A program made the position numbers and the translations under genes. A stretch of DNA of 64,000 nucleotides, taken from the NCBI GenBank assembly GCA_026182355.1, contig JAPFBL010000235.1, positions 665,001 through 729,000 on the forward strand, given 5' to 3'. Every line of letters begins with the position of its first letter. Positions within the stretch are counted from its first letter, which is position 1. The notes under the pieces were generated by a model. That model was not told the origin of the DNA. It did no database searches and saw only the letters and a program-made list of their open reading frames with translations. Positions 23,326 through 36,165 of this stretch are shown in pieces. Origin of the DNA: Hermatobates lingyangjiaoensis. Lineage: Eukaryota; Arthropoda; Insecta; Hemiptera; Hermatobatidae.

Positions 23326-24975
23326 ACTCACTTTTTTTAAAACGAGAAAATTATGATATACAATATACACAAACGAAATTGAAATCAATATACATTCGAA
23401 AATGAAATCGACATACACAAATCTACAGTACAAGTTTAAATTGCTATGACTTATAGTGACACCATATTTTGGGGGGTTTGAGTTATTTCGGCTTTATTGA
23501 GAAACATATAGAAGATAAAAGTAATGTTTTCGAAACAATAATTCTTTTAACCACAAAAACTGTCTAGGTTAAAAGCAACTCATGAACTAAAAAAATTAAG
23601 TGACCCTCCACAGAATGATGCTTTCTTTACCCTGTGGAAAATCGAAATAAAAAATGGGTAAAAAATATGGTTCAAGTTTTTGAGCTATCAATGTCTACTC
23701 AATTACTGAATTAATTTAGTATTTATCAAACTTAAACCGTTATCGTACATTGTTCATACATTTTTCTCCCTGCTAGATGAGTGGCCAAATACCTGAAGAC
23801 CTTGTATCTATTGAAGACCTCCGAAGGAGGTTTCCGTACATCCTTGGACATCTTTGTAGTCTTCGGAATTCAACAGATAACAGAAAAATCAATTTAGAAA
23901 TAATCTGATTTCAATGAACACAAGTGCATTGTATTTTAAGAAAGAACCTGTCAAATCGGATAAGTGTAAAATAATTTAAAGAAAGAAATTATTTCAATAA
24001 TTCACTGAAAATAATTTACTAAGAACTGACACCATTGGAAATAGTAAAAAGAAAAATGTTCAATGCTACTATAAAATTTGGTTTTGTGCTGCAACTTTTA
24101 TTTGGTCTACAAAATATATTTACTATTGAAGAATAACTGAAATTTCATAACTAAAAAGAAATTTTAACAAAATATCATACTTTTAAAAACTTAATTTAAA
24201 GTTTACAGCTCTAAAAACTGTACAACATCCTGTAACAAGAGATTCAATAGTTTAAATATTTTAAATCTAACATTTGACAAAGCGGTTCAAGGACAAAACT
24301 ACGTGCCTCATGACTGAGACTAAAGCACTTTCTACTGAATTCTGAAGAACAACCAATTCTACACATTTACAATTGATGCTGCTTCTTTTCAAAAGTCAGC
24401 TAATGTTTTCTCTTACTTTCAATCTCTTTTAATGCCATGATAAATCCATTTCGTGGAAGTTTTCTCTAATTAACTCCATAATAAAGGTCGGATAAACTGC
24501 GAAAGACCCATTCCAAGCCGATTTAGAATGGAAATTGATTTTATTCCAGTGGTGGGACTCAAATATTTCAGCAACAGATTCTATCTCAAATATTAGATCT
24601 GCAATGGTTATTTTTTTTTGCCTTTTGTATAACGAAATACAAATGTAAGATTTACACAAATAAAAATAATGAGAAAATAGAACTTTTTTTAATGAATAAT
24701 TTAAGAAAAGTTGAGCAGTTGAGGATACTATAACGTATTTTTTTCTGAAAAAATTTTAACAATAGATAAAATTTAATAAATAATAAATTTAAAATATTAA
24801 AAAATTACCAATATTTTTACGAAATTTTGTCGCTTCGCGCCTTTTACGTCTTTATTCTCAGCCTACTCACCAGGTGAACCTACTATGCTCGGTGTTAAGA
24901 AAAGCGTCAGCTGATATTAGTTAGGTGTTGTGTGAAATCACTTAATAAAACTGTTGTACAGATAATTGATTAGTG

Positions 24976-25572
24976 CAGGGTTGTCCAAAGTCTATCCCGC
25001 GAACCCCTTCAATGCGGCCCGTGGCCTCTTCTAGAAAACTTTTTAAAAATTAGTATTATTTAGACATCTATTGAGTTTATTCGAAAAAAGTTGTTAAGCA
25101 AAGCTACACTGCCAATCACTCAATGTCGGCCTCTTTTTTCTGAAGAGCATTATCCTAATTTACGCCGTTTTGGATTGCACTTGCTGTCAATGTTTGGCTG
25201 TACCTACCTTTGTGAAGCAGCATTTTCCGCAATGAAGTCGATTAAATCCAAAGAGAGGAATCTACTTAATAAACATCTCTCGATGCCTGCCTTCGTTTAA
25301 CCTTAACCTCAGTTGACATTCATACAAAGGAGCTGGCTTCCAATATGCACGTACACCTATCCCACTGAATTTTAAGTAAACTGTAACGTTTTACATACTT
25401 CCTTAAATATTTTTAACGAATATATTTAAGGGTTGATTCTTATCCATACTTGTCAATTTTTTTTATGATAATATATGTCTTTACGATAAATATAAAGATT
25501 CATTTACATGAACGAGTTTTACTTTAAATCTGGTACTGCGGCCCGCGTCCCCATAAAGTTTGGACAACCCTG
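24976..25572 (+). mobile_element. Internally deleted hAT element
   Basis: Terminal inverted repeats CAGGGTTGTCCAAA and TTTGGACAACCCTG. An 8-bp duplication GATTAGTG/AATTAGTG flanks it with one mismatch. Inside are remnants of a transposase (next entry). Confidence 0.85.
25094..25300 (+). pseudogene. hAT transposase C-terminal dimerisation fragment
   Basis: The frame reads FSEEHYPNLRRFGLHLLSMF then GCTYLCEAAFSAMKSIKSKE and ends in a stop. The pattern (hydrophobic)-x-S-x-F-G-(S/C)-T-Y-x-C-E-x-x-F-S-x-M is the hATC domain as in SCAND3/GTF2IRD2-type proteins. Only the C-terminus remains; the catalytic domain is gone. Confidence 0.85.
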
Positions 25573-25859
25573 AATTAGTGCGTGAAAAAAACAGCCAAAA
25601 TGCCTAGCAAAAATTTGCAAGCCAAACAAAAAAGTCAAAATTCTGATATATAAAACGATCAAATATTGCCATACTAGTACGCTTTCCGAAATTTTAGTAA
25701 CCGGTTTGCAAAATATGTAACCGTTTAGAAACCGGCAGAATCACGACTGGTTTTACCTAAAATAAAGATAAAGCTTATAAAGACCTCATTTATCTTTAAT
25801 TCCTAACTAATACAAAATTCTAAAGACTACAGTGTCGCCTAAGTATACCGTTTTTTTTT

Positions 25860-26390
25860 CGAAAATAAGACATCCCCAGAAAATAAGCCCTGGCGTGATT
25901 TTCGTAACTTTTTGGACTATAATCCTTCCCCCGAAAATAAGCTCTGGTTAAAATAATGTGAAAATATAATTTTTTTAATAAATACTGTTGGAATTTAGGT
26001 GGTACCTCTAGATGCTATAATATCTCGGAGAATCCTTTGGAACAAGATATTCCAAGAAGAAATTCCTTCTTTACCTCTACAGTTTGTTTCAAGCAGTCAA
26101 CTTAGACAAGAAGTATTCATTTAACGATAGTTATATTGTAAGACATGAGAGATTTAGACCAATGATTCTACAGGAAATGGATTTAGAGGAAAATCAGAGC
26201 GGAATTCAAAATTTGATAATTTATCACGATGTTCAAGAATAGGTGACATCACCGTGATTGAGTAAATTTAAATTTCTGTATATAAATATATATATTAAAC
26301 AAAATTATATAAATCTACTCATTGCATTTTAATTCATCCCCCGAAAATAAACCATACACTTATTTTTGACCTAAAAAGAAAGTAAGACAG
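25860..26390. mobile_element. Probable MITE with GAAAATAAG ends
   Basis: Repeats of CCCCGAAAATAAGC-type sequence occur near 25860-25950 and in the form CCCGAAAATAAACC near 26340, with AAGACA at both edges. Boundaries are unclear. Confidence 0.45.
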
Positions 26391-26452
26391 TGTCTGGTAT
26401 GTGGAGGCAACATTGTCAACATGGTAATACTTTAGACAAAATGGGTTTAAAT

Positions 26453-27941
26453 CGGTGCTTCTCAAATAACGGGGCACCCAACCATTGGGGGGGGGGGGAT
26501 GTGAATGTTTTTTTTTCCGATGTACAGCAATAAAGTATAATTGAATTTGTCGTTTTCTCTTCTTTTTTATATTACCTTGGAATACAAAATATAATGATTT
26601 CGTTTAATTTTATTTTCCAGCAGCAAATGATGCAATAAGTCTGTCAAGAATGTTTACAGTCTAAACAAGGATATTATTATTTGAATTGCAGCCAAATTGA
26701 TGGCCTTAAAAACCTTTTCTTTAACAGACTAATAAACGGTATTTATTCTTGCAAGTTGAACTATATCTCTTTGCTTTTTGTTTTCTTTAATGTTAACAAG
26801 GAAACAATGTTATGTAGAGCTGTACTTAACATAAATATTGTTCTTCATCCAATTATATCAGTAACCACTGAACAAGCAATAACAAATACTGAGCAAAGCA
26901 TCAGAATATTTTGTAAACATTAAAAATAAAAATCCGAAATTACATATTTCAATTTAAATTTCCTACATATATTTTTTTTAAATTACAAATAATAAATTTA
27001 ATTTTTATCGTCCATCCTATCAGTTGTTAATTCTCTCGATAATCATTAGAGGGTTAAAACAATGAAATTAAAATTTTGTTTTTTAATTGTGTTACTTTGT
27101 TATAATATATATACATATATATAGTTCAATATAGACAAAGAAACATAGAGAAATCAAAAGAACACACTTACAGTCTCTAATTTTCGGTTTGAACCGTCTT
27201 CAGGAGAGAGAAGAGAGGGAAACCAAGCGCACTGGTTCAAAGACGGTTGGAGAACCATGGGTACTGTTTATCCATTGTAGGTTCCATTTATGAATACTGC
27301 TTGTATTTAGTCTTTATTAGTATATTAAGTATAACGAATGTCTTCAGAGTGTTTCAATAATAGGGAAGAAATCTATAGCAAAATCTATTATTGGGTCTTC
27401 AACCGTCTCTGAACCAGTACGCTTGGTTTCCCTCTCTTATCTCTCCTGAAGACAGAGAGGTTCAAACCGAAAATTAGAGACTGTAAGTGTGTTCTTTTGA
27501 TTTCTCTATGTTTTTTTGTCTATATTGAACTATTTTTGTCCGTTTTGGATCGTAATTCCAACGAAAAAGTATATACATATAATAAAATTTTACATACATA
27601 TATATAAAATAAGATTTTACAATAAACACGTGAAATTTGTTTATTTTGTAAGGAAATCCCCGGCTGTGGAGTTGGGAATATTTTCGACATTGAGGAGTCG
27701 GAGTCGGGAGAAATCAGCTGACTCCGACTCCGACTACTCACTCACCTACTTAAATTACTTGTGTACATGAAACAAAGATAATATGATAAAACGTGATTAA
27801 TTAGTCCAAGTAGGAATTTTTCCCTTCGAAGAAAGGCATTGGAACATTTGATGACACAAAAAGTTTAGTTTAATACAAAATATTTGGCCTTGGCCTGTTC
27901 AGTGTTCCAGAAGATTAATTATTAAAAATTAAGAAGCACTG
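26453..27941. mobile_element. hAT-like composite element with nested palindrome
   Basis: Ends CGGTGCTTCTC and GAAGCACTG, flanked by GTTTAAAT/GTTTAAAA. No transposase is recognised inside. The palindrome at 27118-27535 and an inverted GAGTCGGAGTCGG stretch (27690-27740) are nested in it. Confidence 0.6.
27118..27535. repeat. Foldback palindrome, AATT hammerhead family
   Basis: Same family as 45912-46550: arms begin TATAGTTCAATATAGACAAAG. The plus-strand motif near 27448-27485 carries a short extra AGAGAG before GGTTCAAACC, while the left arm keeps the simple form on the minus strand. Confidence 0.75.
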
Positions 27942-28569
27942 GTTTAAAAATAAGTGCCTTATCAAATTCGACCGCTTCAACTATGAATTATGATTGCACA
28001 GATTGTAGTCACTAGTCACAGAAAAGGTAAACTCCTCTGTATATTAATCCTTTTAATTTGTCTTTCCATATCCAATACAGAGCAGTCGCGTTTTTTTTTT
28101 TTTTTTTAATATTACCCTGTTAAGAAATGTCATCTGAGATTCATTCAGGCACCAAATAGGTTACCAAACCCTGAGCTAGAGTAAGGTAAAAATTCAGTTT
28201 AAAAAAAAGCTAAATAAAATGATTTTTTTTTTTAAACAATACTGTACATATTATTAATAAAACAGGAAACTGAATTAAATTTATTTTCTATGCGCAGATA
28301 AGGTCAGCCTGGAATAAATTCTCAATGACGGTCCTTGATCGTTCAGTAATTGATCTGGACTTACATTGCTGAATTCATTCCAATTCATGTTGTAAACCTT
28401 ATTCGAGATTACCTGTTTCAGTGATAATGGTTTTAAATTACCGTTGTAATTGAATGCGACAATGGTAACTTAAGTAAGGAAGACGAAGAAACACTTACCG
28501 ATGTTAATTTTAAGACTAGATCTGAATGTCATTCCACCTATCAAACTTACAGACATATTTCTTTTATAT

Positions 28570-28800
28570 TTATTAATAAGTTACAACTACCCTTAGTGAG
28601 GTAACAAGTAATAGTGATACATTGTAAAAATAATTAAATAAAATAAAAGAGTGCAGAAACTACCCACTTTTGATAGTACTCCATATTCTGAATTGTTTTG
28701 ATCATTTGTAATTAGCCTTCTTAGTTATCATTGCTAGGCAGATCTCAGGGCCATCTTTTCAGCCTTCTAATTGGGTTGGAAGGAATCTGGATTGATAATT
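28570..28800. repeat. Dispersed repeat, copy 1
   Basis: About 190 bases, including GATAGTACTCCATATT and TTCTTAGTTATCATT, recur at 31315-31505 in the last TAF1B intron. Family unknown. The nearby ORFs on both strands (28.77-29.05 kb) show no recognisable protein. Confidence 0.6.
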
Positions 28801-29639
28801 GCTAAATGAAACGATTTATATATAATATATATCTTTTCCTCCTCCATCTCCTTCACCCACCAAGTGTTCAGCAGTAAACTTACTTTACTCGATGTCACCC
28901 TCAACAATAGCATTTCTCTAACTCTGTACATGTTAAATCTACGAATGCCCAGCAGTAGTTGCCATCCCACCCATATCAAAAAAGCAATTCCCAGATCCCT
29001 TTCCATACGTATACACCGGATTTGCAATAACCTAAAAAAAACATAGTTTCTATATTACTGGTATAATAGAAAAATTAGCTGATCGGGGATACCCTTCTAA
29101 TGTTATTGATAGTCGTGTTGTGCCGGTTGAAATAGTTCACCGGCCCGTACTGAGAAAAGAACACACTGATAGTGCCTGCCTAATTTCCACTTGTTTCCCT
29201 GGTACGTATAGGATTGGCTAGGTCATTAAGGAGTTTTTCCCTTTGCTCCTCTGTTCTCCTTCTACCTCATCTATTTTTCCTTAAACCCCCTCCATATCAT
29301 ACCACAAACCACCGAACCTCAGAGGCATTTTCTCCCATTACTCTCCCTTGAACCCTATGCTTGGTAAGGGAATGGTGGAGTGTAGCCGACGAAAATGAAA
29401 CCTTTCACATTTAAATTGAAAGTCATTTGGTATTTCTACAGTGCAGACGATAGACCGACAGAACAGGTAGATAATCGTATGATTTGTATATTTATAGATT
29501 GTTAACATGAATAGATATCTGTCAAAAATATTTTAAGGATATTGGTTAAGAAAAAATTAAGGAAGTACCAATCATAAGATTCTATTCAGTCAGACGAACG
29601 AAAAACTAGAAACCATTCATAAAAAAAAGTATAAACAAT

Positions 29640-30015
29640 ATTATATAACATTGTGAAATAAAAAAAAAAAAAAAATCAACGTCTAAACCACAGTAAGGAA
29701 ATCTGAAATATGGCTAAGATCTTTCAACCAAAACAAATGGTCTTCGTCAGAGTCTCACTCATATAGAAAGAAATGATATAAGACATATGGTGTGGATTCG
29801 AGAAAGGAAGATAGTAAAAGAGATGTTTTAAAGGGAGTAAAGTACAATGAGAGGGAACAAAGAGGTGTGCAAGGCAAGTCAGGGTAAACAAAGGAATTTA
29901 GGAATAAAAAAGTGAAAGTTGTCTGTTAGCTGTCAACTTTTATAGCCAAAGCTAATGCACAGGCTAACACTTAGCGGAGCCTGAACAAATCATTACTGAT
30001 GATTATAGTAATGTA
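29640..30015. repeat. Penelope-type terminal repeat, AGATCT family
   Basis: Contains the motif described at 29712-29754 and lies between the TAF1B stop and the intergenic region. Related degenerate sequence is at 1620-1980 and 57.88-58.05 kb. Confidence 0.5.
29712..29754 (-). ncRNA. Hammerhead-like motif, AGATCT helix III
   Basis: Minus strand: CTGACGA (fits CUGANGA), extra A, helix II GACC/GGTT, GAA, palindromic AGATCT, then T. Helix I is weak. Copies at 1660-1710 (CTAACGA...ATATCT) and 57.97-58.01 kb (GGCGA...AGATCT) look decayed. Confidence 0.5.
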
Positions 30016-30115
30016 GTTTAGACGTTGATATATATGTATATAACATTTTTATCTCATGTTTTGGTTCATATATATTTTAAATAAACATAGCTATAAAATG
30101 AGAGGTAATATTTCT

Positions 30116-30632
30116 CTACCACCTAATAACTGCATGATTTCGTTCTTTAAAATATTCATCCAAATAAATTCTTTCAATAAGCACTAGTTGTTTGTAAATA
30201 TCCCTAGTGCTTTGGTTTAGCAACAAAGAACATCTAGACAATAGCCAAACAAAACTTGTTGGTAGATCTCTCTTCATGATCTCGTCAAATTCGGCAATTG
30301 TAAATTCTTGAGAATCAAAATACCCATGATAAAACCAAAAATTTGAAGTTGGTACTATCAATGTTGGACGATCCTTTTTTATTTCTGGTTCTGGAATATG
30401 TGATTCAAGATCAACTTGTTTAGCAACATTCAATTTACAACCAATAATAGAAAAATTTTGTGATTTTCGTTTTTCTCTTGAATTTTCCTTTATATATACT
30501 TTAATACTTTCCGAATTTTTCTTCGCTTTTGGTTTTAATTTGTCATGTCTCTTATGTTCCTTTACATAAATGAAGTTCGTATCTGTTTCGTTTTTGATTT
30601 TACATATTTTTTGTTTTCGAAGATTGCGTAAT
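30116..30632 (-). CDS. TAF1B: TAF1B last coding exon with stop
   Basis: The acceptor TTCTTCTGTTGCAG leads into Arg-LRNLRKQK, a Lys-rich linker, then TSNFWFYHGYFDSQEFTIAE and LPTSFVWLLSRCSLLLNQST, ending NHAVIRW before a TAG stop. The two latter blocks align with human NSLYWLSTQKFCRCYCTHVT and LSYQFILNLFSFLLRIKTSL. Confidence 0.85.
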
Positions 30633-31314
30633 CTGCAACAGAAGAAAACAGTAAACAATTCAAACTACAAGAACTTTGACATAACTTTGTCCAAATATTT
30701 TTAAAAATATTATTATCTAAAAAAATTATTATTAAAATTTTAAATAAAATTAATAAAATTCTAAATTTATAATTAATTAATATTAATATTTAATCAAATT
30801 AAATATTCTTAAAAATAAAATTAAGCAAAAATGATTAATTTTTAATAAAATATAGCTAAGAGAACATTACACTAAAATGAGTTACTTAAGAATTTCACTT
30901 GTAAAAGTTTTTCTTTGCACAAATTACAAAAGAAAAGTCATATTAATTAGATAGAATGAATAATTTAAATTAATATTGTTTCCGAAGAAATATATGGTAT
31001 TATACTAATTAAAAATGTAGTTCAAAAATTTTTATGTCGAATGGCACATATCAAAAGTAAAGTTAAACATTTTACGTTATGTGGGAACAGATAGTTGAAC
31101 TTTTTCTTCTTTCGGGAATAATAATCCGAAACCAGCTTGTATGTTATCTGATTCTGATGATCATTAAATTATTTTTGGGAGAGTACATTTTGTTTAACTT
31201 TTCCCAGTTTTTAAAAAAAAAAATAGTTGTTACGCCAATAAATTTCACCTTATAAGTTCATCAATAAATTCAGATGATTGTTGCCCCATATTAAGAACAC
31301 GCTTTTTTTTCAGT

Positions 31315-31505
31315 AGGATAACAAGTAATAATGATCTACTCGTATGCTAAAAAAAAAAGAAGTGAAGCAACTACCCATTGATAGTACTCCATATTTTGAA
31401 TTGTTTTGCTCACTTGTAATTAGTCTTCTTAGTTATCATTACTAAGCAGATCTCTGGGCCAACATATTTTCAACCTTCTAATAGGGTTGGGGAGGAATCT
31501 GGTGT
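31315..31505. repeat. Dispersed repeat, copy 2
   Basis: Second copy of the 28.6 kb repeat, same orientation, inside the TAF1B intron. Confidence 0.6.
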
Positions 31506-31869
31506 GATAAAAAAAAACACACAGACATTGTAAAAAAAATCTAGAAGAGTTGTGAGATATTTTCACTCGAACTAATAAATACTGAGAAGAATGAGGAACA
31601 GCTCGGTCAGTTTTGTTTAAATTTGATCCTATTTGTAAATTTCTTAGCGTATATGTTTTCCAATAATAGTTTAAAATGAGCAAATTTTCAATAACAGGAT
31701 TTTGAGTAGCTTGATTTGCAGATTCTATAGCACTCCCAATAGCCATTAAATTAATATTCTATTATAATTATTTCCAAACGTATGATTAGACTTGGGTGAT
31801 ATCTGATTGATATGTGAGTTTACTAGATAGAGAGTCTCATTTTTCCTCTGTTTGGCTAGAGAGATCTTA

Positions 31870-32335
31870 ATTTCACAGCCTTCTACTCTTTACAATTCCA
31901 AGTTTATTTATTTGTACACAAATTTCCGCACCAATAGAGACCAAAAACAGGTCCGGAAACGGAAAAGTCTGGAAATTTGTAACACTGATAAATGGTAGTC
32001 TAATGGTGGGTAGGGTAAGTGGTACATGAGAAGGAAGGATAGCTAGTTTATTCTCTGCCTCACCTAAATTGAGCCGTTTATTTTGAAAGTGGCCTAATTC
32101 CATTTTCCAAAAAAATTTAGCTAGCTATTTAAATAATTATATTTTTACGTTATCTTTACCTTTTGCAGCAAATTGTACAAAATTTATTTAAAATTACTAA
32201 GTTTTTTTATAACAAAAATTAGTTGATAAATAAAATGACAATCTTTTAAATTTTGTAAAACGCAAACCCTTAAATATCTCGATTTTAACATAAATGGAAT
32301 TAGGCCACTTTCAAAATAAGCGGCTCAATTAAAAT
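31870..32335. repeat. Inverted repeat, related to 62.75-63.2 kb
   Basis: GGAATTAGGCCACTTTCAAA occurs at 32290 and in inverse at about 32085-32105. The flank with GAGAAGGAAGGATAGC and the CCGGAAACGGAAAAG segment recur in inverse near 62760-62810 and 63125-63170. Confidence 0.6.
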
Positions 32336-32660
32336 AACATCATAATCACCAAATACAGGGATACAGTTAGTTTACGTTTATTATACATAAAAATACGTAT
32401 TAATAATATTTATTATGCATAATAAAGGTATAGTTAACTTAAGAAAACAATATTAGAGTAGCTTAGGCTACTCGTTCTCACTCTCCACTCATTGTCAATT
32501 ACCAATACCCCGATAATAATTTATGATATTCTAAATAAACAAAAAAGTACAGTTTCTTGAAGTACAGAAACTGAAAGTCGAGTGTACATAATTCAAATTA
32601 TTTTTGAATTCCTGACATTAAATAAAATAGCGTTTTAATATTAGTAATGAAACTTCTAAC

Positions 32661-32859
32661 CTGTCACGATCAAAATACATTGCCAAAGAAATATTTTCAT
32701 CGTTTGAAGGCAGTAACGAGTTGATTTCGTGCGTAGCAGAATATTTTACTTTTTCTATAAGATCCACTGTAGGGTATAACGAAGGAGGAATTAGGTCTCC
32801 CTCAATACTACAAAGAGGTATAAAAATATTTTCTAAGTCCATTAAAGCCTTGCTGAGTC
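32661..32859 (-). CDS. TAF1B: TAF1B exon
   Basis: The acceptor TACTTTTGTAG completes Gly, then LSKALMDLENIFIPLCSIEG...NISLAMYFDRD. The donor GACAG|GTTAGA leaves AG, completed to Arg by the last exon. The segment sits between the conserved core and the C-terminal block, where the family is variable. Support is from phase at both ends. Confidence 0.75.
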
Positions 32860-32931
32860 CTACAAAAGTAATAAACATTAAAATTATTTATAACTTGTTT
32901 TGACAAAGAAGCTAACACTTTTAAGTGATAC

Positions 32932-32965
<34 letters not shown>

Positions 32966-33064
32966 ATTTCACATAAACACGTGAAACAACAATCAATGAT
33001 GAAACCACAATAAGAAATGGGAAAATTGTGGGTTGATCATTGATATATATATATATATATATAT

Positions 33065-33340
33065 CCACTTAAAATTCGAGAAAACGATCCAAACTGGACG
33101 CAAATCAGTTCACAAACGAAGAAAAGCAACACACAGAGAAAGAGACACACTTACAAACTCAAATTTTCGGTTGATCCGTCTTGAGGAGAAAAGAGAGAAT
33201 GGGCGACCAAGCACGCCGGAAACACAACGGCAGGAAACCGTCCCGGCAACTCTCTCTTTTCTCCTGAAGACGGATCATCCGAAAATTTGAGTTTGTAAGT
33301 GTGTCTCTTTCTCTGTGTGTTGCTTTTCTTCGTTTGTGAA

Positions 33341-33345
<5 letters not shown>
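33065..33345. repeat. Foldback palindrome, AATT family
   Basis: Arms begin AACGAAGAAAAGCAACACAC and its inverse and are flanked by (TA)n tracts. The plus-strand motif is at 33261-33291. The minus-strand mirror at 33158-33188 has CTCAAGA in place of CTGAAGA. Confidence 0.8.
33261..33291 (+). ncRNA. Hammerhead-like motif, AATT helix III
   Basis: CTC / CTGAAGA / C / GGATCATCC / GAA / AATT / T / GAG. Helix I CTC-GAG pairs. Confidence 0.5.
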
Positions 33346-33383
<38 letters not shown>

Positions 33384-33967
33384 GTATATGTACGTACTTT
33401 AAAAGTAACACTTTCAAGTGATAACTTTTAAGTGATACAATTCTTGAAAACAAAAAAAATACAATTTCAAAGAAAAAAATGTTAATATTTCCACATTTGT
33501 TGTGATGAGAACAGAAACAAAATATGAATAGTAGGAGAAAAAAATAAACAGTGGGCGAAAAAAGTCATCGAAACATCACATCTTTTAAGAAATCTTGCCA
33601 TTTTAAAAAATAAGAGGGAAGATATAATTCCTTTGTTTAATGGAAAAAACTAAAGTAGAAGATGATTAATTTAATGCAATTAAATTAATAACGGAACATT
33701 AGTAAATATTAAACCATCGCAACAGTACTTCTTGAAGTATGTGACGTTCCAATGACCTTTAGTTAGACAATTTATGTGGTTTTGTTTTTTTAAAACACTG
33801 TTTTACCTGTTTCATCATTTCCTTATTCTAGAGGCAGCAGAAGACAAAAAATTTTATGTGAATCAAAATTCGTTAGAATTGAACGATATAATTAAAATAA
33901 ATATTATTCATTCAGATAAAAAGAAAAAGATCTACGAAAGAAATGTATGTTTTAATAATTCACTTTT

Positions 33968-34930
33968 GAGGTAAAATGGATAAACAAACTAAAGTCTCCA
34001 TACAAATGAAGTTTTATTCAACAACAACAACGCGTTTCGAACACTTAGTGTTCATCACCAGGAAGACACTAACAATACAAATTATGTCTAATAAGTTACA
34101 AAATTAGAGTGAAATAATAAAATTCAATTGAGAGAGAATTAATGACATACCCAAAGGATGTGGTGATGAAGGGTTGGTCCAGTGAAAACAACTAGTAGGA
34201 AATAGGTCCGCTGTGATAGAATAGGGAGAGGCAATTAGGAGATAAGGTGACAAAGGAGTAGGGTATGCTTAAAAACCGTTAACTAAAATACAGAAGGCCA
34301 GAAACACTAATTTAAAGGAAAGACACTTTTTTTTTAATTTATTCTTTGTGATTCTAGTAGCAGTTTTAGAAATTTTGGATACCCCAGATTTTGCTTATTA
34401 AGACATAAAGAGGCAGAAGAATTATTAATCTTATCCTTATGTCTTAGTGAGCAAATTCCGGGGTGTCCAAAATTTCTAAAACTGCTACTAGAATCACAAA
34501 GAATAAATTAAAAAAAAAGGTGTCTCCTTTAAATTAGTGTTTCTGACCTTCTGTATTTTAGTTAAAGGTTTTTAAGCATACACTACTCCTTTGTAATCTT
34601 ATCTCATAATTGCCTCTCCCCATTCTATAGCAGCGGACCTATTTCCTACTAGTTGTTTTCACTGGACCAATCATTCATCACTAATGTATATCATTATACT
34701 AGGTATATCATTAATTCTCTCTTAATTGAGTTTTATTATTGCACTCTAATTTTGTAACTGATTAGACGTAATTTGTATTGTAGTGTCTTCCTGATGATGG
34801 ACACTAAGTGTTCGAAACGGGTTGTTGTTATTGAATAAAACTTCATTTGTGTGGAGACTTTGTTTGTTTATCCATTTTATCTCAGAATTAGTAAATACCA
34901 CATAATTACGGATTGCACAACTAATGATTA
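33968..34930. repeat. Long foldback, about 430-bp arms
   Basis: The arms run from GAGGTAAAATGGATAAAC to near 34390 and back from about 34450 to 34890. They contain CCAATGAAAAC-type ACGCGT-family sequence and, centrally, CTAGTAGCAGTTTTAGAAAT. A canonical CTGATGA motif lies at 34791 (plus), although its ACGCGT is altered to ACGGGT. Confidence 0.75.
34788..34826 (+). ncRNA. Hammerhead-like motif with canonical CTGATGA
   Basis: TTC / CTGATGA / T / GGACAC-GTGTTC / GAA / ACGGGT / T. One substitution breaks the helix III palindrome. The left-arm copy at about 34028-34066 keeps ACGCGT but has CTGGTGA. Confidence 0.45.
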
Positions 34931-35229
34931 AATTCACTTTTATATGAATAACTTCAATCTAAACAAAGTACGCAATTTTTATAGAGAAAAAAATTTTGAT
35001 GTTTTAGAATCAAATTATACCACCACTACTACTCCTCAAACTACATATTTCACTTTTAGTGAGTTGTTAGTAAGAGAGAAATTAAATTCTTAGGAATTTC
35101 ATTTTCCTTCCCATTAGAGATTTGTTACTAAACAGGAATTCATGATACGTACAACCATACTACTCCGGTCCATGTTTCCTGAGTTTAGAGGCTCATTGTA
35201 AACTATTCGTAATTAAACTAAAACCTCAG

Positions 35230-35580
35230 TGTATGAGCTGCTCGCGTCAGAATTGGTAGTTCGATACTCACCTGGCCCTCGATTTATTCACGCGAGAGGT
35301 AAATAAATCTGAGCACGTCAAACCTCGGAGAGGACGTTTAAACCGTCAATCCTGAGTCTGTACGATGTCAGGTACCACGTAAAGAAACCTATTCTAAATA
35401 CATACATACACATTGAATTAGGCAAAGTTTAAGACCACAAATGTAGAATCAACATGTAATATGGTTCGCCCATTACTAACATGGGTGCCAAATAATAAAT
35501 AAGCCCAAATTTCCTTAGAATAGCACTAAAAGGCGGAAGCCTCATAAGTGTGGGCGTAGGAAAACAAACAAACAACAGTT
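35230..35580 (+). repeat. tRNA-derived SINE, type B
   Basis: Head degenerate, body CGATTTATTCACGCG, tail with GGCGGAAGCCTCATAAG and GGAAAACAAACAAAC. Confidence 0.75.
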
Positions 35581-35789
35581 TACGAGTACTTCAAATTACG
35601 AATTTGTTGAGTCAACAGTAGAAAACCCTTGCAAATTCTTATCAAAACTCACGTAAAAAAAACGGGTTATGAGTAAAATTCTACAACAATCCTCCGATTA
35701 CTATTAGAAAGTGAACATTGGTCGTGTATTATACTAAGTGAGAATACTTTGTCATCATTTCGAAACATTTTAAAGAGTTTACTCATTTA

Positions 35790-36165
35790 TTTTCCAACCC
35801 CCAAACTTATAAGGTTTTAGCCTTTTAGTGCTGTTTTAAGGGCCAAAATTATGGTTCATTTATTATTCGGAACCCATTTTAGTAAAGGGCGAGCCATATT
35901 AACTGTTGATTCTAAATTGGGAGTCCTAAATTTTGCCTAACTCAAGTGTATTTAGAGTAGAGATCTTTAGCGAGTACCTGACATCGTACAGGCTCGGGAC
36001 CGACGGTTAAACGCCTTCTTTAACCTGTCGTCTGAGGGACGACATGCTCAGATTTATTCACAGCCAAGGTAAAAATAAAACGAGGACCATGAGGAGGAAC
36101 GAACCCCATACCTATCAGTTCAGAGGTGATTACGTTAACCACAGAGCTAACTGGCCCCTACTTTT
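35790..36165 (-). repeat. tRNA-derived SINE, type B, inverted partner
   Basis: Reverse orientation; the tail lies at 35795 and the head ends near 36160. With the previous copy it forms an inverted pair separated by about 200 bases. Confidence 0.8.

Noticed and set aside
24429..24659. Minus-strand 76-codon ORF as the missing first ODAD4-like exon
   Set aside because: No TPR pattern and no suitable donor; the residues do not match the family N-terminus.
31429..31746. Minus-strand 105-codon ORF as a TAF1B exon
   Set aside because: The flanking exons already join in phase without it, it overlaps the 31.3-31.5 kb dispersed repeat, and it has no matching family residues.
31873..32103. Minus-strand 76-codon ORF as a gene
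   Set aside because: It lies within an inverted repeat that has relatives at 62.8-63.2 kb.
32808..33068. ORFs with IYIYIY runs here and at 33.0, 45.7 and 42.0 kb
   Set aside because: They are translations of (TA)n tracts.
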